Source: RGIG3178 sp963674495 (lineage in GTDB: Bacteria > Bacillota > Clostridia > Christensenellales > QAND01). From it: a stretch of 64,000 nt of DNA. Below the pieces are notes generated by a model. The model was not told the origin of the DNA and did not search any database. It was given only the letters and a program-made list of their open reading frames with translations. The stretch lies in NCBI GenBank assembly GCA_963674495.2, contig CAXXLG010000001.1, positions 744,001-808,000 on the forward strand, in the 5' to 3' direction. Both the position numbers and the translations under genes were made by a program. Positions 26,621 through 35,017 of the stretch are shown piece by piece (the stretch's first letter is position 1; every line of letters begins with the position of its first letter).

Positions 26621-28669
26621 TTGTCTTCTGAGCAAATATCCAACAGATTGATACATGAGAAATCCCCCTATCTGCTCCAGCATTCTCACAATCCGGTTCA
26701 GTGGTATCCATGGGGGGAGCAAGCGTTTCAAAAGGCACGTGGCGAAGATAAGCCCGTGTTTATCAGCATCGGGTACAGCACTTGCCACTGGTGCCATGTC
26801 ATGGCGCACGAGTCCTTTGAGGATACGGACGTGGCCTCCTTGCTCAACGAACACTTCATATCCATCAAGGTGGATCGCGAGGAACGTCCGGACGTGGATG
26901 CCGTATACATGGCGGCCTGCCAAACGTTGACGGGGAGCGGCGGGTGGCCGCTGACCGTGCTGACGGACGCCGAGCAAATTCCTTTTTTTGTGGGTACCTA
27001 TTTCCCAAAACATTCGCTTTATGGCCGTCCTGGCCTCATAGACGTTCTCAGTTCCATTGCCCGTCAGTGGCATAGCAACCGTTCCCAGTTGCTAAAAGCC
27101 GGCCAAGAGCTCTCCCGGCATCTTACCGACTCCCATGCACCGCATCCGTCCGAACAAACGCCTTCAATTGAGCTGGTAGAAAAAGGTGTGGTTTTGTTTA
27201 AACGGATGTTTGACGTGAAAAACGGAGGCTTTGGTTCCGCACCCAAATTCCCCACACCGCACAACCTGCTCTTTCTGATGCGTTATGCCCTATTACAGCA
27301 CGATGAATCCTACCGTACCATGGCCTATCAAACGCTTACACAGATGGCACGCGGCGGGATTTTCGATCACGTCGACGGCGGTTTTTCCAGATATTCGACA
27401 GATACAAAATGGCTGATTCCTCATTTTGAAAAAATGCTGTACGACAATGCTCTGTTAGCCTATGCCTATACCACCGCAGCCGGACAAACCAAATCCGTCT
27501 TCTTTAGACAGGCCGCGGAACGTACGCTCCAATATGTACTGCGTGAGCTTACCGACCAAGACGGCGGGTTCTATTGCGGGCAGGACGCAGACAGTGAAGG
27601 CGTGGAGGGCAAATATTATGTATTTTCGCCGCAGGAGATCGACGCCGTATTGGGCGACGCCGATGGTCCTTGGTTTTCCCATATCTTCGGCATCACACAA
27701 ATCGGTAATTTTGAGGGAAACAGTATACCTAATCTATTGAAAACCACGGGCTTTGAAACCGCCTGGCAACAGTCGGAACCGTTCCTTGACAAGCTGTACA
27801 TATACCGCAAGCAACGCACGTCTTTGCATCTGGACGATAAAGTCATCACTTCCTGGAACGCTTTAATGATCGCATCGCTCTGCCATGCATCGTGCTCATT
27901 CGACAACGCCAATTACCTCATCGCAGCAAAACGCGCCGCCGATTTCATCGAGAACAACATGACACACGACGGTGGCAGACTGTACGTGCGCTGGCGTCAG
28001 GGCGAAGCCAGACACGATGGGAACATCGACGACTACGCGTTCTATGCCTTTGCGCAGCTTGCGCTGTATCAAACTACATTTGATATACGGTATCTCATTC
28101 GCGCAATGGAAATAAGCGGGCTTATGCTTTCCCTGTTCTTCGATGAAGGCGATGGTGGATTCTACCTCTACGCAAAGGATGGCGAGCAACTTATTCTACG
28201 CCCCAAGGAGATCTATGACGGCGCCATCCCATCGGGCAACGCCGTGGCCACCTTGGTGTTGGGCCGTCTTTTTAAGCTGACGGGCGAAATCAAATGGCAA
28301 GAAGCCTACGATAAGCAGATGCGGTTCCTTGCAACGAACATACAGGCATACCCCGTTGGGCATAGCTTCTCGCTTTTCGCCATGATGGAAACCTTGTATT
28401 CTTCACATGAACTCGTTTGTGCCTGTGCGGACGAATGCATCGCCGCTTCCGCGCTGGCTCCGCTCAAAGGCGACAAGATACCGAATCTTACGGTTCTTGT
28501 CAAAATGCCCGGAAATGCCGAAGCACTCAGTTCCCTTGCGCCCTGGACTGCTGATTATCCGTTGCCAGATCACGGCATAACATATTATCTGTGCCAAAAC
28601 GGCGCCTGCGCCGCTCCAACGGATGATATCCAGTCCGTTCTTTCCATATTGAAGGACAATGTATCGTGA
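26621..28669 (+). CDS. YyaL/SSP411-type thioredoxin-domain protein (DUF255)
   Basis: A large two-domain cytoplasmic protein of 682 residues. The N-terminal DUF255 thioredoxin-like domain has KSPYLLQHSHNPVQWYPWGE and the active-site-like STCHWCHVM with Cys near residues 55 and 58. The remainder is an (alpha/alpha)6-barrel of N-acylglucosamine-epimerase type (FDHVDGGFSRYSTD, SWNALMIASL, IPSGNAVATLVLGRL). Family function is not settled. The start TTG at 26621 lacks a good site but fits the family N-terminus; a strong site 85 bases upstream belongs to a minigene. Confidence 0.88.
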   Translation: MSSEQISNRLIHEKSPYLLQHSHNPVQWYPWGEQAFQKARGEDKPVFISIGYSTCHWCHVMAHESFEDTDVASLLNEHFISIKVDREERPDVDAVYMAACQTLTGSGGWPLTVLTDAEQIPFFVGTYFPKHSLYGRPGLIDVLSSIARQWHSNRSQLLKAGQELSRHLTDSHAPHPSEQTPSIELVEKGVVLFKRMFDVKNGGFGSAPKFPTPHNLLFLMRYALLQHDESYRTMAYQTLTQMARGGIFDHVDGGFSRYSTDTKWLIPHFEKMLYDNALLAYAYTTAAGQTKSVFFRQAAERTLQYVLRELTDQDGGFYCGQDADSEGVEGKYYVFSPQEIDAVLGDADGPWFSHIFGITQIGNFEGNSIPNLLKTTGFETAWQQSEPFLDKLYIYRKQRTSLHLDDKVITSWNALMIASLCHASCSFDNANYLIAAKRAADFIENNMTHDGGRLYVRWRQGEARHDGNIDDYAFYAFAQLALYQTTFDIRYLIRAMEISGLMLSLFFDEGDGGFYLYAKDGEQLILRPKEIYDGAIPSGNAVATLVLGRLFKLTGEIKWQEAYDKQMRFLATNIQAYPVGHSFSLFAMMETLYSSHELVCACADECIAASALAPLKGDKIPNLTVLVKMPGNAEALSSLAPWTADYPLPDHGITYYLCQNGACAAPTDDIQSVLSILKDNVS

Positions 28670-28719
28670 ATGTAGCTTTGAACACATTGGCACCCATTGC
28701 ATAAGGTATAGCAGAACAA

Positions 28720-28763
28720 GGGCGTTCAAGATCGGCATAAGCCGTTGGAACGTCCTTTCTATT
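28720..28763 (+). terminator. Terminator after the YyaL-type gene
   Basis: GGGCGTTC and GAACGTCC (one mismatch) enclose an inner CGGC-ATAA-GCCG stem, followed by TTTCTATTT. Confidence 0.65.
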
Positions 28764-28776
28764 TGGGGTGATTCGA

Positions 28777-30609
28777 ATGTGTGGAATTGCAGGGATGATA
28801 GACTATGATCATGGACATTTGGATGAAGAAACGAAGCGCGCTATGCTGGATACCATGCGGCGCCGCGGTCCGGATGCACAGGGCGTCTTTTTGGGAGATC
28901 AGGTGACATTGTTGCACGCACGGCTGGCGGTGGTGGATATCGAAAACGGTCAACAGCCCATGATGTGCCGATATCGAAAAAACGATTACATCATCGTCTA
29001 CAACGGCGAACTGTACAACACCGAAGACATACGTGCCCATCTTTTACGTGAAGGCGAGACGTTTATCGGCCATAGCGACACCGAAGTCCTGCTCAAGGCC
29101 TATGCGCATTGGGGAGAGGATTGCCTTTCAAATTTCAATGGAATCTTTGCGTTCGGCATCTGGGACACCCAAAAACAAAAACTGTTTATAGCCCGCGACA
29201 GGATGGGTGTTAAGCCCTTTTTCTATGCGCGTACGAACAGTGGATTTTTGTTTGCATCCGAAATCAAAACGCTACTCATACACCCCGATATGCAGCCCGT
29301 CATAGATGCAGGCGGCATCTCCGAAGTATTGTTTATCGGGCCGGGACGCACGCCTGGCTGCGGTGTGTTCCGTGATATTTTTGAACTTCAACCGGGGCAT
29401 TGCGGATCCTTTTCGCGCAACGGTCTTTCCATCCATCCTTATTGGAACGTGATCGATAAGCCGCACGAGGACGACTTTGAAACGACGGCACAGAACGTGC
29501 GCTCGTTGGTTGTGGATGCCATCAAACGGCAGTTGGTAAGCGATGTACCCATCGGCACGTTCTTATCCGGCGGCCTGGACTCCAGCATCATTTCCGCCGT
29601 AGCCAACAATGTACTGCGCTCACGCGGTGAGCGGCTTAATACCTTCTCCATCCGCTACCGGGACAATGAGAAGTATTTCAAAACGACCCGATTCCAACCC
29701 AACAGCGACGAAACGTACATAAATACCATGGTGGAGTTTTTGGGTTCTTTGCACCACGATATCGTTCTGGATACACCGGAGCTGGTGCATGCATTGTATG
29801 CAGCGGTGGATGCGCGCGACCTGCCCGGCATGGCGGATGTGGATTCGTCACTGCTTTTATTCTGTGAGCGCATCAAACAACATGTCACAGTGGCACTGTC
29901 CGGCGAATGCGCCGACGAAATCTTCGGCGGGTACCCCTGGTATCGCAACGAAACGATCCGTTCGGCCTACGGTTTTCCGTGGGCACAGTCCACTAAATAC
30001 CGCAGCGAGTTCCTTCATCCAAGGCTCCGGGATCGCTTAGACGGGGTTGCTGAAGTGAACGGCCGATACAATACAACACTGTCGCAGGTATCAAAACAGT
30101 CGGGCCTGATCCCACTTGAATCGCGCATGCGCGAGATGGTGCACCTGAACATGTACTGGTTCATGCAAACGTTGCTGGACCGAAAGGATAGGATGAGCAT
30201 GTATAGCGGCCTTGAAGTCCGCGTGCCATACTGCGACCACCGCATCGCCCAATACCTGTATAGCGTACCGTGGCACATGAAGGATTATCAGGGGATGGAG
30301 AAAGGGCTGCTGCGCCATGCGGCGGACGGGTTGCTGCCGGAGTGTATACAATGGCGCAAGAAAAGCCCGTATCCCAAAACGCATCACCCCGGTTATATGG
30401 CAGCTGTATCCACCGTTCTTGTCGATATCCTCTCAAGTGACGATGCGCCACTTTGGTCCATTGTGAACAGGGCCGCTGTACGGGGCCTGTTGACTACCGA
30501 TCGGCAGGAACCCTGGTACGGGCAGTTGATGACCACGCCGCAAACAATCGCGTATTTTATCCAGTTGAATTATTGGCTGGAGCGATATCATATCAAAATC
30601 AATATTTAA
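28777..30609 (+). CDS. asnB: Asparagine synthase (glutamine-hydrolysing)
   Basis: This 610-residue enzyme makes asparagine from aspartate, ATP and glutamine. The ATG at 28777 is chosen because it puts the class II amidotransferase nucleophile Cys at residue 2 (MCGIAG) once Met is removed; GTG at 28768 is an ORF extension only. Arg and Asn of the glutamine pocket (RRRGPDAQG) and GELYN follow. The synthetase domain has FLSGGLDSS near residue 263 for ATP pyrophosphatase chemistry and SGECADEIFGGY. Length is within family range for AsnB. Confidence 0.95.
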   Translation: MCGIAGMIDYDHGHLDEETKRAMLDTMRRRGPDAQGVFLGDQVTLLHARLAVVDIENGQQPMMCRYRKNDYIIVYNGELYNTEDIRAHLLREGETFIGHSDTEVLLKAYAHWGEDCLSNFNGIFAFGIWDTQKQKLFIARDRMGVKPFFYARTNSGFLFASEIKTLLIHPDMQPVIDAGGISEVLFIGPGRTPGCGVFRDIFELQPGHCGSFSRNGLSIHPYWNVIDKPHEDDFETTAQNVRSLVVDAIKRQLVSDVPIGTFLSGGLDSSIISAVANNVLRSRGERLNTFSIRYRDNEKYFKTTRFQPNSDETYINTMVEFLGSLHHDIVLDTPELVHALYAAVDARDLPGMADVDSSLLLFCERIKQHVTVALSGECADEIFGGYPWYRNETIRSAYGFPWAQSTKYRSEFLHPRLRDRLDGVAEVNGRYNTTLSQVSKQSGLIPLESRMREMVHLNMYWFMQTLLDRKDRMSMYSGLEVRVPYCDHRIAQYLYSVPWHMKDYQGMEKGLLRHAADGLLPECIQWRKKSPYPKTHHPGYMAAVSTVLVDILSSDDAPLWSIVNRAAVRGLLTTDRQEPWYGQLMTTPQTIAYFIQLNYWLERYHIKINI

Positions 30610-30658
30610 GCGTTGTACAACAAATATGCAAGAGGCTGACAAGCGATTTTAATAAAAT

Positions 30659-30690
30659 AAGCCGGTTGCATACCCACAACCGGCTTTCTT
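30659..30690 (+). terminator. Bidirectional terminator between asnB and the NifX gene
   Basis: AAGCCGGTTG (30659-30668) and CAACCGGCTT (30678-30687) form a 10-bp stem followed by TCTTTCTC; an A-rich stretch (AATAAAATAA) lies on the other side, so it can serve the convergent minus-strand gene as well. Confidence 0.85.
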
Positions 30691-30714
30691 TCTCTTTTTT
30701 ACTCTAAAACTCTG

Positions 30715-31074
30715 CTATTCGTCCCCGCATGTATCGTGATGTTGATGCTCATGGCATACCGAACCTGTGGATTGCAGATTACCTTTTAAATACTGCTCTG
30801 CCATCTCTTTTGCCTGGCCCGACGCGCCTGTAACCACCTCGATACCCTTGTCGTTGAATATCTGAATCGCTCCGGCACCCATACCACCCGATATGATCAC
30901 ATTTGCACCCTTTTCGTGCAGAAAGACCGGTAAGAACCCAGGCCTGTGCCCCGGGTTTTCCACAAATTCCTCATGGGTGATTTGACCCTGCTCCGCATCG
31001 AAGAGCATGAATCCTTCGCAATGCCCAAAATGCCCTGATACAATGTTCTTATCGCTTGCAACCGCTATCTTCAT
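30715..31074 (-). CDS. NifX/NifB-family dinitrogenase iron-molybdenum cofactor-binding protein
   Basis: The protein has 119 residues and is a single NifX-like domain (MKIAVASDKN, SGHFGHCEGF, VIISGGMGAGAIQIF), followed by a Cys/His-rich tail (CHEHQHHDTCGDE) that could bind metal. Nitrogenase is absent from the window, so a role in nitrogen fixation is not implied; such proteins often accompany MinD-type ATPases. The ATG overlaps the Mrp stop by 4 bases. Confidence 0.88.
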   Translation of the reverse strand: MKIAVASDKNIVSGHFGHCEGFMLFDAEQGQITHEEFVENPGHRPGFLPVFLHEKGANVIISGGMGAGAIQIFNDKGIEVVTGASGQAKEMAEQYLKGNLQSTGSVCHEHQHHDTCGDE

Positions 31075-31904
31075 TTTTCTTCCTCCATCTTTATAAGCAT
31101 TTCAACAACCGGCTTAAGCCAGTCGCCTTTGTATTGTTCGATGGTGCCGCTGTCGCTGGCGGCGGACAACTGTGCATCGATAGGGATCTTTGCGATCACA
31201 TCAATGCCATATGTCTTTGCAACCTCATCCAAATGGCTTTTGCCGAATATCTCGATCCTCTTATGGCAGTCCGGGCATTCAAAATACGCCATGTTTTCCA
31301 CCAATGCAAGTACCGGAATGTTCATCAGCGACGCCATCTTTACTGCTTTTTGCACGATCATAGATACAAGCTCCTGCGGCGAAGTAACGATAACGATGCC
31401 ATCCATCGGTATGGATTGAAACACGGTCAGTGGTACGTCGCCCGTTCCCGGCGGCATATCGATGAACATAAAATCGATGTCCCGCCAGATGACATCCGAC
31501 CAAAATTGCTTGACCGTGCCGGCTAATATCGGTCCGCGCCATACAACCGGATCGGTTTCATTGCCAAGAAGCAGATTCATGGAAATAATCTCAATGCCAG
31601 TTTTGCTTTTTACAGGATATATGACAGAATCATCGCCCGTCGCCTTTTGTGTAATGCCAAAGGCCTTGGGTATGGATGGGCCCGTTATGTCCGCGTCAAG
31701 AATAGCGGTGCGAAACCCCTCTTGGCTCATCGCCGCCGCTAAAAGCGCTGTCGTTAGCGACTTCCCGACACCTCCCTTTCCACTTAGTACCCCGATCGTA
31801 TGTTTTACGCTGCTCATCTCGTGCAGCTTTGCGGAAAAGTCCTCCTGCCGTTCGCTACACGTCTCGTCACAGGATTGACAATCCCCGTTGCACTGTTCAC
31901 TCAT
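31071..31904 (-). CDS. Mrp/NBP35-family Fe-S carrier ATPase
   Basis: The product has 277 residues. It has an N-terminal cysteine cluster C5, C9, C12, C16 (CNGDCQSCDETC), the deviant Walker A SGKGGVGKS at 41-49, IDMPPGTGD as the switch/Walker B region, and ECPDCHKR as the CxxC that bridges the cluster in the dimer. It is a scaffold/carrier that delivers Fe-S clusters to apo-proteins. Its own promoter lies upstream, so it may be transcribed apart from the MinD pair. Confidence 0.93.
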   Translation of the reverse strand: MSEQCNGDCQSCDETCSERQEDFSAKLHEMSSVKHTIGVLSGKGGVGKSLTTALLAAAMSQEGFRTAILDADITGPSIPKAFGITQKATGDDSVIYPVKSKTGIEIISMNLLLGNETDPVVWRGPILAGTVKQFWSDVIWRDIDFMFIDMPPGTGDVPLTVFQSIPMDGIVIVTSPQELVSMIVQKAVKMASLMNIPVLALVENMAYFECPDCHKRIEIFGKSHLDEVAKTYGIDVIAKIPIDAQLSAASDSGTIEQYKGDWLKPVVEMLIKMEEEK

Positions 31905-31936
31905 CTTTCATACTCCTTTTTTGTTGATAATTATTT

Positions 31937-31965
31937 ATTGTACACCACAAAGTATGATGACACAA
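31937..31965 (-). promoter_or_regulatory. Predicted promoter of mrp-nifX
   Basis: On the minus strand -35 TTGTGT (31960-31965) and -10 TACAAT (31937-31942) are 17 bases apart, within the short gap after the MinD gene at 31969. Confidence 0.55.
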
Positions 31966-31968
31966 TTG

Positions 31969-32829
31969 TTATGCGTTGAGCAGCTCCATGGTGCGTTTGT
32001 ATACGTCGCGCACCGCGTGCGCACTGGCACAGTCATATTCGACGATGCTCTTTCCTTCGTTTACGGCTCTGACCGCCGTTTCATCAAAAGGTATCCTGCC
32101 GACAAGCGGCACCTGATGCGTTTGGCAGTACGCTTCAATTTTATTTGTAAGCTCGTTGCATGTGTCGGATTTATTGATGCATACCGCACTTTTCGTGCCG
32201 AATACATGCGCCGTTTCGAGTATCCTTGTCAAATCGCTCTGCCCGCTGACCGAAGGCTCCGCAACGATCAATACCATATCCACACCGCTCATAGAGGCAA
32301 TAACGGGGCATCCGATGCCGGGCGAACCATCGATCACCGCCAGATCAACATCGACCGCCGCATCTCGCATCTGCTTTTTAACTTCGCTGACCAAAAGACC
32401 TGATGTTCCACTGCCCATTTCAAGACGCGCCGTGGAAAAGACGGCTGGCTCATTATATAGCATCAACTTTCCTGCAACGGCTTTGTGCAGGCTGATTGCA
32501 CGCGCCGGGCAAATAACCTCGCATACGCCGCAGCCTTCGCAAGCATATGGATCCACACTGTATTGTTTCCCCGCCCGTATGGCGTCAAAGCGGCAGTTGT
32601 TAACGCATACACCGCACCGGATACACATCTGCATGTTTATGTGTGCTTTGTCGTGGCCGTAATAATCACTTTTTTGCGGCAGCACATCCTGTTGGATTAC
32701 AAGATGTAGATTGGGTGCATCCACGTCACAATCGGCAAATGCTTTTGCCTGTATCAATCGGATAAATGCAGCTGCCACGGTGGTCTTGCCCGTCCCGCCT
32801 TTACCGCTGAGTATCAGCAATTGCTTCAT
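31969..32829 (-). CDS. MinD-type ATPase with inserted ferredoxin domain (1)
   Basis: The protein has 286 residues. The P-loop SGKGGTGKTT starts near residue 8. The insert has C69/C72/C75/C79 and C97/C100/C103/C107, two complete [4Fe-4S] binding sets. The C-terminal part, with IDGSPGIGCPVIASM, is the ParA/MinD Walker B and switch region. It resembles COG1149-type proteins. It overlaps the second copy by 29 bases, and the two may form a heterodimer. Function is not established; cluster or metal transfer is inferred from the neighbours. Confidence 0.9.
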   Translation of the reverse strand: MKQLLILSGKGGTGKTTVAAAFIRLIQAKAFADCDVDAPNLHLVIQQDVLPQKSDYYGHDKAHINMQMCIRCGVCVNNCRFDAIRAGKQYSVDPYACEGCGVCEVICPARAISLHKAVAGKLMLYNEPAVFSTARLEMGSGTSGLLVSEVKKQMRDAAVDVDLAVIDGSPGIGCPVIASMSGVDMVLIVAEPSVSGQSDLTRILETAHVFGTKSAVCINKSDTCNELTNKIEAYCQTHQVPLVGRIPFDETAVRAVNEGKSIVEYDCASAHAVRDVYKRTMELLNA

Positions 32830-33667
32830 GCCGCACCTCCTCCAATATCATGTTTAGCAAGGATTTAAACATGTCACGGTATTGTTCGGTGGCATTCACG
32901 GCAATTTCGCCCTGCGCATTGATTTCACCCAACGTTTTGTCAAACGGAATGCGCATGAGAATATCGATGTTGTTCCGTTCACAATACGCAGATACGGGAT
33001 CATCCTTCCCCATACTCTTGTTTATCATCACAGAATATTGTTTGCCAAACAGCCGGACGAGTTCAAGCACCATTTGAAGATTATGCAAGCCAAAAAACGT
33101 CGGTTCCGCAACCAACAGGCAGTAATCCACCGAACGGATGCTTTCCATCACTGTACAGGCACTACCAGGCGGACAATCAATGATCTCAATTCCGTTCGCT
33201 TCATCGGTACCGGCCTGCAGCAATTTACGTATGATGGGAACGCCTGATTCTTCTCCAGGTATCAGCATACCACTTTTGATGGTTACCGAACCAGCGTCTC
33301 CTTCCATGGTATGACCGATGGGCTTTTGCTTTTCCGTCATCGCCTTGGTCGGGCAGAACAGCACACAGCCGCCGCACGCATGGCAGACGTCTTCAAAGAC
33401 CACAATTTTTCCGTCCACAATGACCAATGCGTTGAACTTGCAAAAATCCACACACAGACGGCATCCGCTGCATCTTTGCTGTACCCAAACAGGCACGCAC
33501 ACGCTCACATCCTTTTTCCTTTGGTTTTCTGGTTTGAAAAAAAGATGCCCGTTTGGTTCTTCCACATCGCAATCAATATAGATGGCCTGCTCTGCCGCTG
33601 CCGCCAGGTTGACGGATACAAAGGTCTTGCCCGTACCGCCCTTGCCGCTGAGCACCGCGATTCTCAT
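32801..33667 (-). CDS. MinD-type ATPase with inserted ferredoxin domain (2)
   Basis: The protein is 288 residues long from ATG 33667 (GGGGAAG upstream); an earlier ATG at 33682 is possible. P-loop LSGKGGTGKT at 6-15, cysteines 66/69/72/76 and 95/98/101/105 for two [4Fe-4S] clusters, and IDCPPGSACTVMESI as the Walker B region. It is a paralogue of the next gene and overlaps it, an arrangement known for this family in clostridia and archaea. Its start lies 2 bases from the stop of the upstream NifX-like gene at 33669. Confidence 0.9.
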   Translation of the reverse strand: MRIAVLSGKGGTGKTFVSVNLAAAAEQAIYIDCDVEEPNGHLFFKPENQRKKDVSVCVPVWVQQRCSGCRLCVDFCKFNALVIVDGKIVVFEDVCHACGGCVLFCPTKAMTEKQKPIGHTMEGDAGSVTIKSGMLIPGEESGVPIIRKLLQAGTDEANGIEIIDCPPGSACTVMESIRSVDYCLLVAEPTFFGLHNLQMVLELVRLFGKQYSVMINKSMGKDDPVSAYCERNNIDILMRIPFDKTLGEINAQGEIAVNATEQYRDMFKSLLNMILEEVRHEAIADTQR

Positions 33668-33668
33668 G

Positions 33669-34037
33669 TTATCTTCCCCCATGGAGGTGAAATCCGCCAT
33701 GTATTTGCGTTAAACCCGATAGTTCATCACGCAAGAATGCTTCGATGTTTTCCATAGCCGAAGCTTGGGTGACGCGATATATGCGGACGTTTGCCGCCCC
33801 CAGCGCCGCCGCTGCATTTTTTCCGCACTGCGGAGCCAACACAACTGATACTCCGCTGTCTATGAGCATTTGTGCAACCCTGATACCCGCGCCACCCTGG
33901 CTTTTTGCCGCTTCGTTATCCATCCACACAGCCTCTTTTTTCGCATCATCGTAGAGCATTATATACGGTGCGCGCGCAAAGATCAGACTCACGCCCGCTT
34001 GCGCGTCTTTTCCCTCAACCGGTACTGCAATGATCAT
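33669..34037 (-). CDS. NifX-like cofactor-binding protein (2)
   Basis: The protein has 122 residues from ATG 34037 behind AGGAGGAATTG. A single NifX/NafY-like domain: MIIAVPVEG, IFARAPYIMLYD, AQMLIDSGVSVVLAPQCG. The C-terminal HGGFHLHGGR is histidine-rich. It differs from the copy at 30715 in lacking the Cys-rich tail, so the two may carry different ligands or partners. Confidence 0.85.
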   Translation of the reverse strand: MIIAVPVEGKDAQAGVSLIFARAPYIMLYDDAKKEAVWMDNEAAKSQGGAGIRVAQMLIDSGVSVVLAPQCGKNAAAALGAANVRIYRVTQASAMENIEAFLRDELSGLTQIHGGFHLHGGR

Positions 34038-34132
34038 CTTCAATTCCTCCTGTTGTTTTGAGCGATATAGCATGATTCATACGCTTATTATTCCCGTTCT
34101 ATATCTGATATAAAGTAACCAGCGGGTAAAAC

Positions 34133-34513
34133 TTAATTCTCCTCCCGCTGTGTATCAGACCGCTGTGCGCCATGACGGCACCGACTGCAGTTTCCTCTTC
34201 CGCACGCCTCTGAAAGGCCGTCGCAAAGCCGATAATCGCCGCCTGTTATGCACAATACCTTACCATAAACCAAGGATTCCGCGAGCTTCGTGCGCGCATC
34301 GTTGTATATACCCTGCACGGTGGTCCGCGCTACGTTCATCTGCGCAGCACATTCCTCCTGCGTCAGATCTTCCAGATCGATCAGGCGAATGGTTTCGTAT
34401 TCCTCTACCGTCATGTGCACGACATCGTTTTCTTTAAGCGGTGCGCCAAGCGGCCCAAAACGATTCCGCGTGGGCAAACTACAAACCTTCCGCCACTTCC
34501 TTGGTCTTGGCAT
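34133..34513 (-). CDS. DUF134 DNA-binding protein
   Basis: The product has 126 residues. The N-terminal MPRPRKWRKVCSLP is characteristic of DUF134, and TQEECAAQMNVARTTVQGIY is a sigma-70 region-4-like helix-turn-helix. The tail CGRGNCSRCRHG is cysteine-rich and may bind a metal or Fe-S cluster. It is a candidate transcription regulator of this cluster and could recognise the palindromes at 34866-34917, but that is inference. Confidence 0.85.
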   Translation of the reverse strand: MPRPRKWRKVCSLPTRNRFGPLGAPLKENDVVHMTVEEYETIRLIDLEDLTQEECAAQMNVARTTVQGIYNDARTKLAESLVYGKVLCITGGDYRLCDGLSEACGRGNCSRCRHGAQRSDTQREEN

Positions 34514-34533
34514 TCATGTCCCTCCAAATCTTC

Positions 34534-34561
34534 GCATTGCCAAAGCGTCCTTTGGCAATGC
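34534..34561 (-). promoter_or_regulatory. Perfect 12-bp hairpin between DUF5320 and DUF134 genes
   Basis: GCATTGCCAAAG and CTTTGGCAATGC flank a 4-base loop. No U-run follows, so it is more likely a processing or stability element, or a folded leader, than a terminator. Confidence 0.55.
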
Positions 34562-34568
34562 CGTCCCC

Positions 34569-34838
34569 TTACAAATTCTCAAGTTCATTATCTATGAAAG
34601 ACATCCTGCTCTCAAGCGACGCCTTATAAGCAATCAAACGTTCTTTCCTTGAGATACCGTTCGAGTCCTGCAACGATATTCCAGATCCAAATCCCCGACG
34701 ATAACCTCTCTTCTGGCCAAAGCCCATCCCGCAACGATATTCAATGCGCATTGCTGCGTTCGGACGATCGCACATTCCTAATCCTTTGCCGGTTACCGGA
34801 CCCATTCCCTGCGGTCCTGTACCATTTCTTCCTGGCAT
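34569..34838 (-). CDS. DUF5320 small Gly/Arg-rich protein
   Basis: An 89-residue protein from ATG 34838 behind GAAGGAGG. The N-terminus MPGRNGTGPQGMGP with GKGLGMC is characteristic of DUF5320, and the C-terminus is a charged coiled coil (LIAYKASLESRMSFIDNELE). Members co-occur with NifX, Mrp and MinD-type ATPases. It is first in the operon. The function is unknown. Confidence 0.85.
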   Translation of the reverse strand: MPGRNGTGPQGMGPVTGKGLGMCDRPNAAMRIEYRCGMGFGQKRGYRRGFGSGISLQDSNGISRKERLIAYKASLESRMSFIDNELENL

Positions 34839-34865
34839 ATAATCCACCTCCTTCATCAATTGTTT

Positions 34866-34917
34866 TTGACATATGTCATTATCGATTCCATTGTACACCA
34901 TATTTGACATATGTCAA
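34866..34917 (-). promoter_or_regulatory. Promoter flanked by two identical palindromic operators
   Basis: On the minus strand -35 TTGACA (34912-34917) and -10 TACAAT (34890-34895) are 16 bases apart. The palindrome TTGACATATGTCAA covers the -35 (34904-34917), and a second copy of the core TGACATATGTCA (34867-34878) sits just downstream of the likely transcription start. Centre spacing is 38 bases. The arrangement is typical of a repressed promoter. Confidence 0.75.
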
Positions 34918-35017
34918 TAACTATTTAAAAATTTTTTGGTGGATCCTAATATTATACCGCAAATCAAGACAGGCACCAAATAAGTGCCCGTCTATTGCTT
35001 GCCTAATTTTAAAGTAA

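Noticed and set aside
30715..34513. Nitrogenase biosynthesis locus
   Set aside because: NifX-like domains are present, but nifHDK, nifB, nifE or nifN are not; the NifX family is wider than nitrogen fixation.
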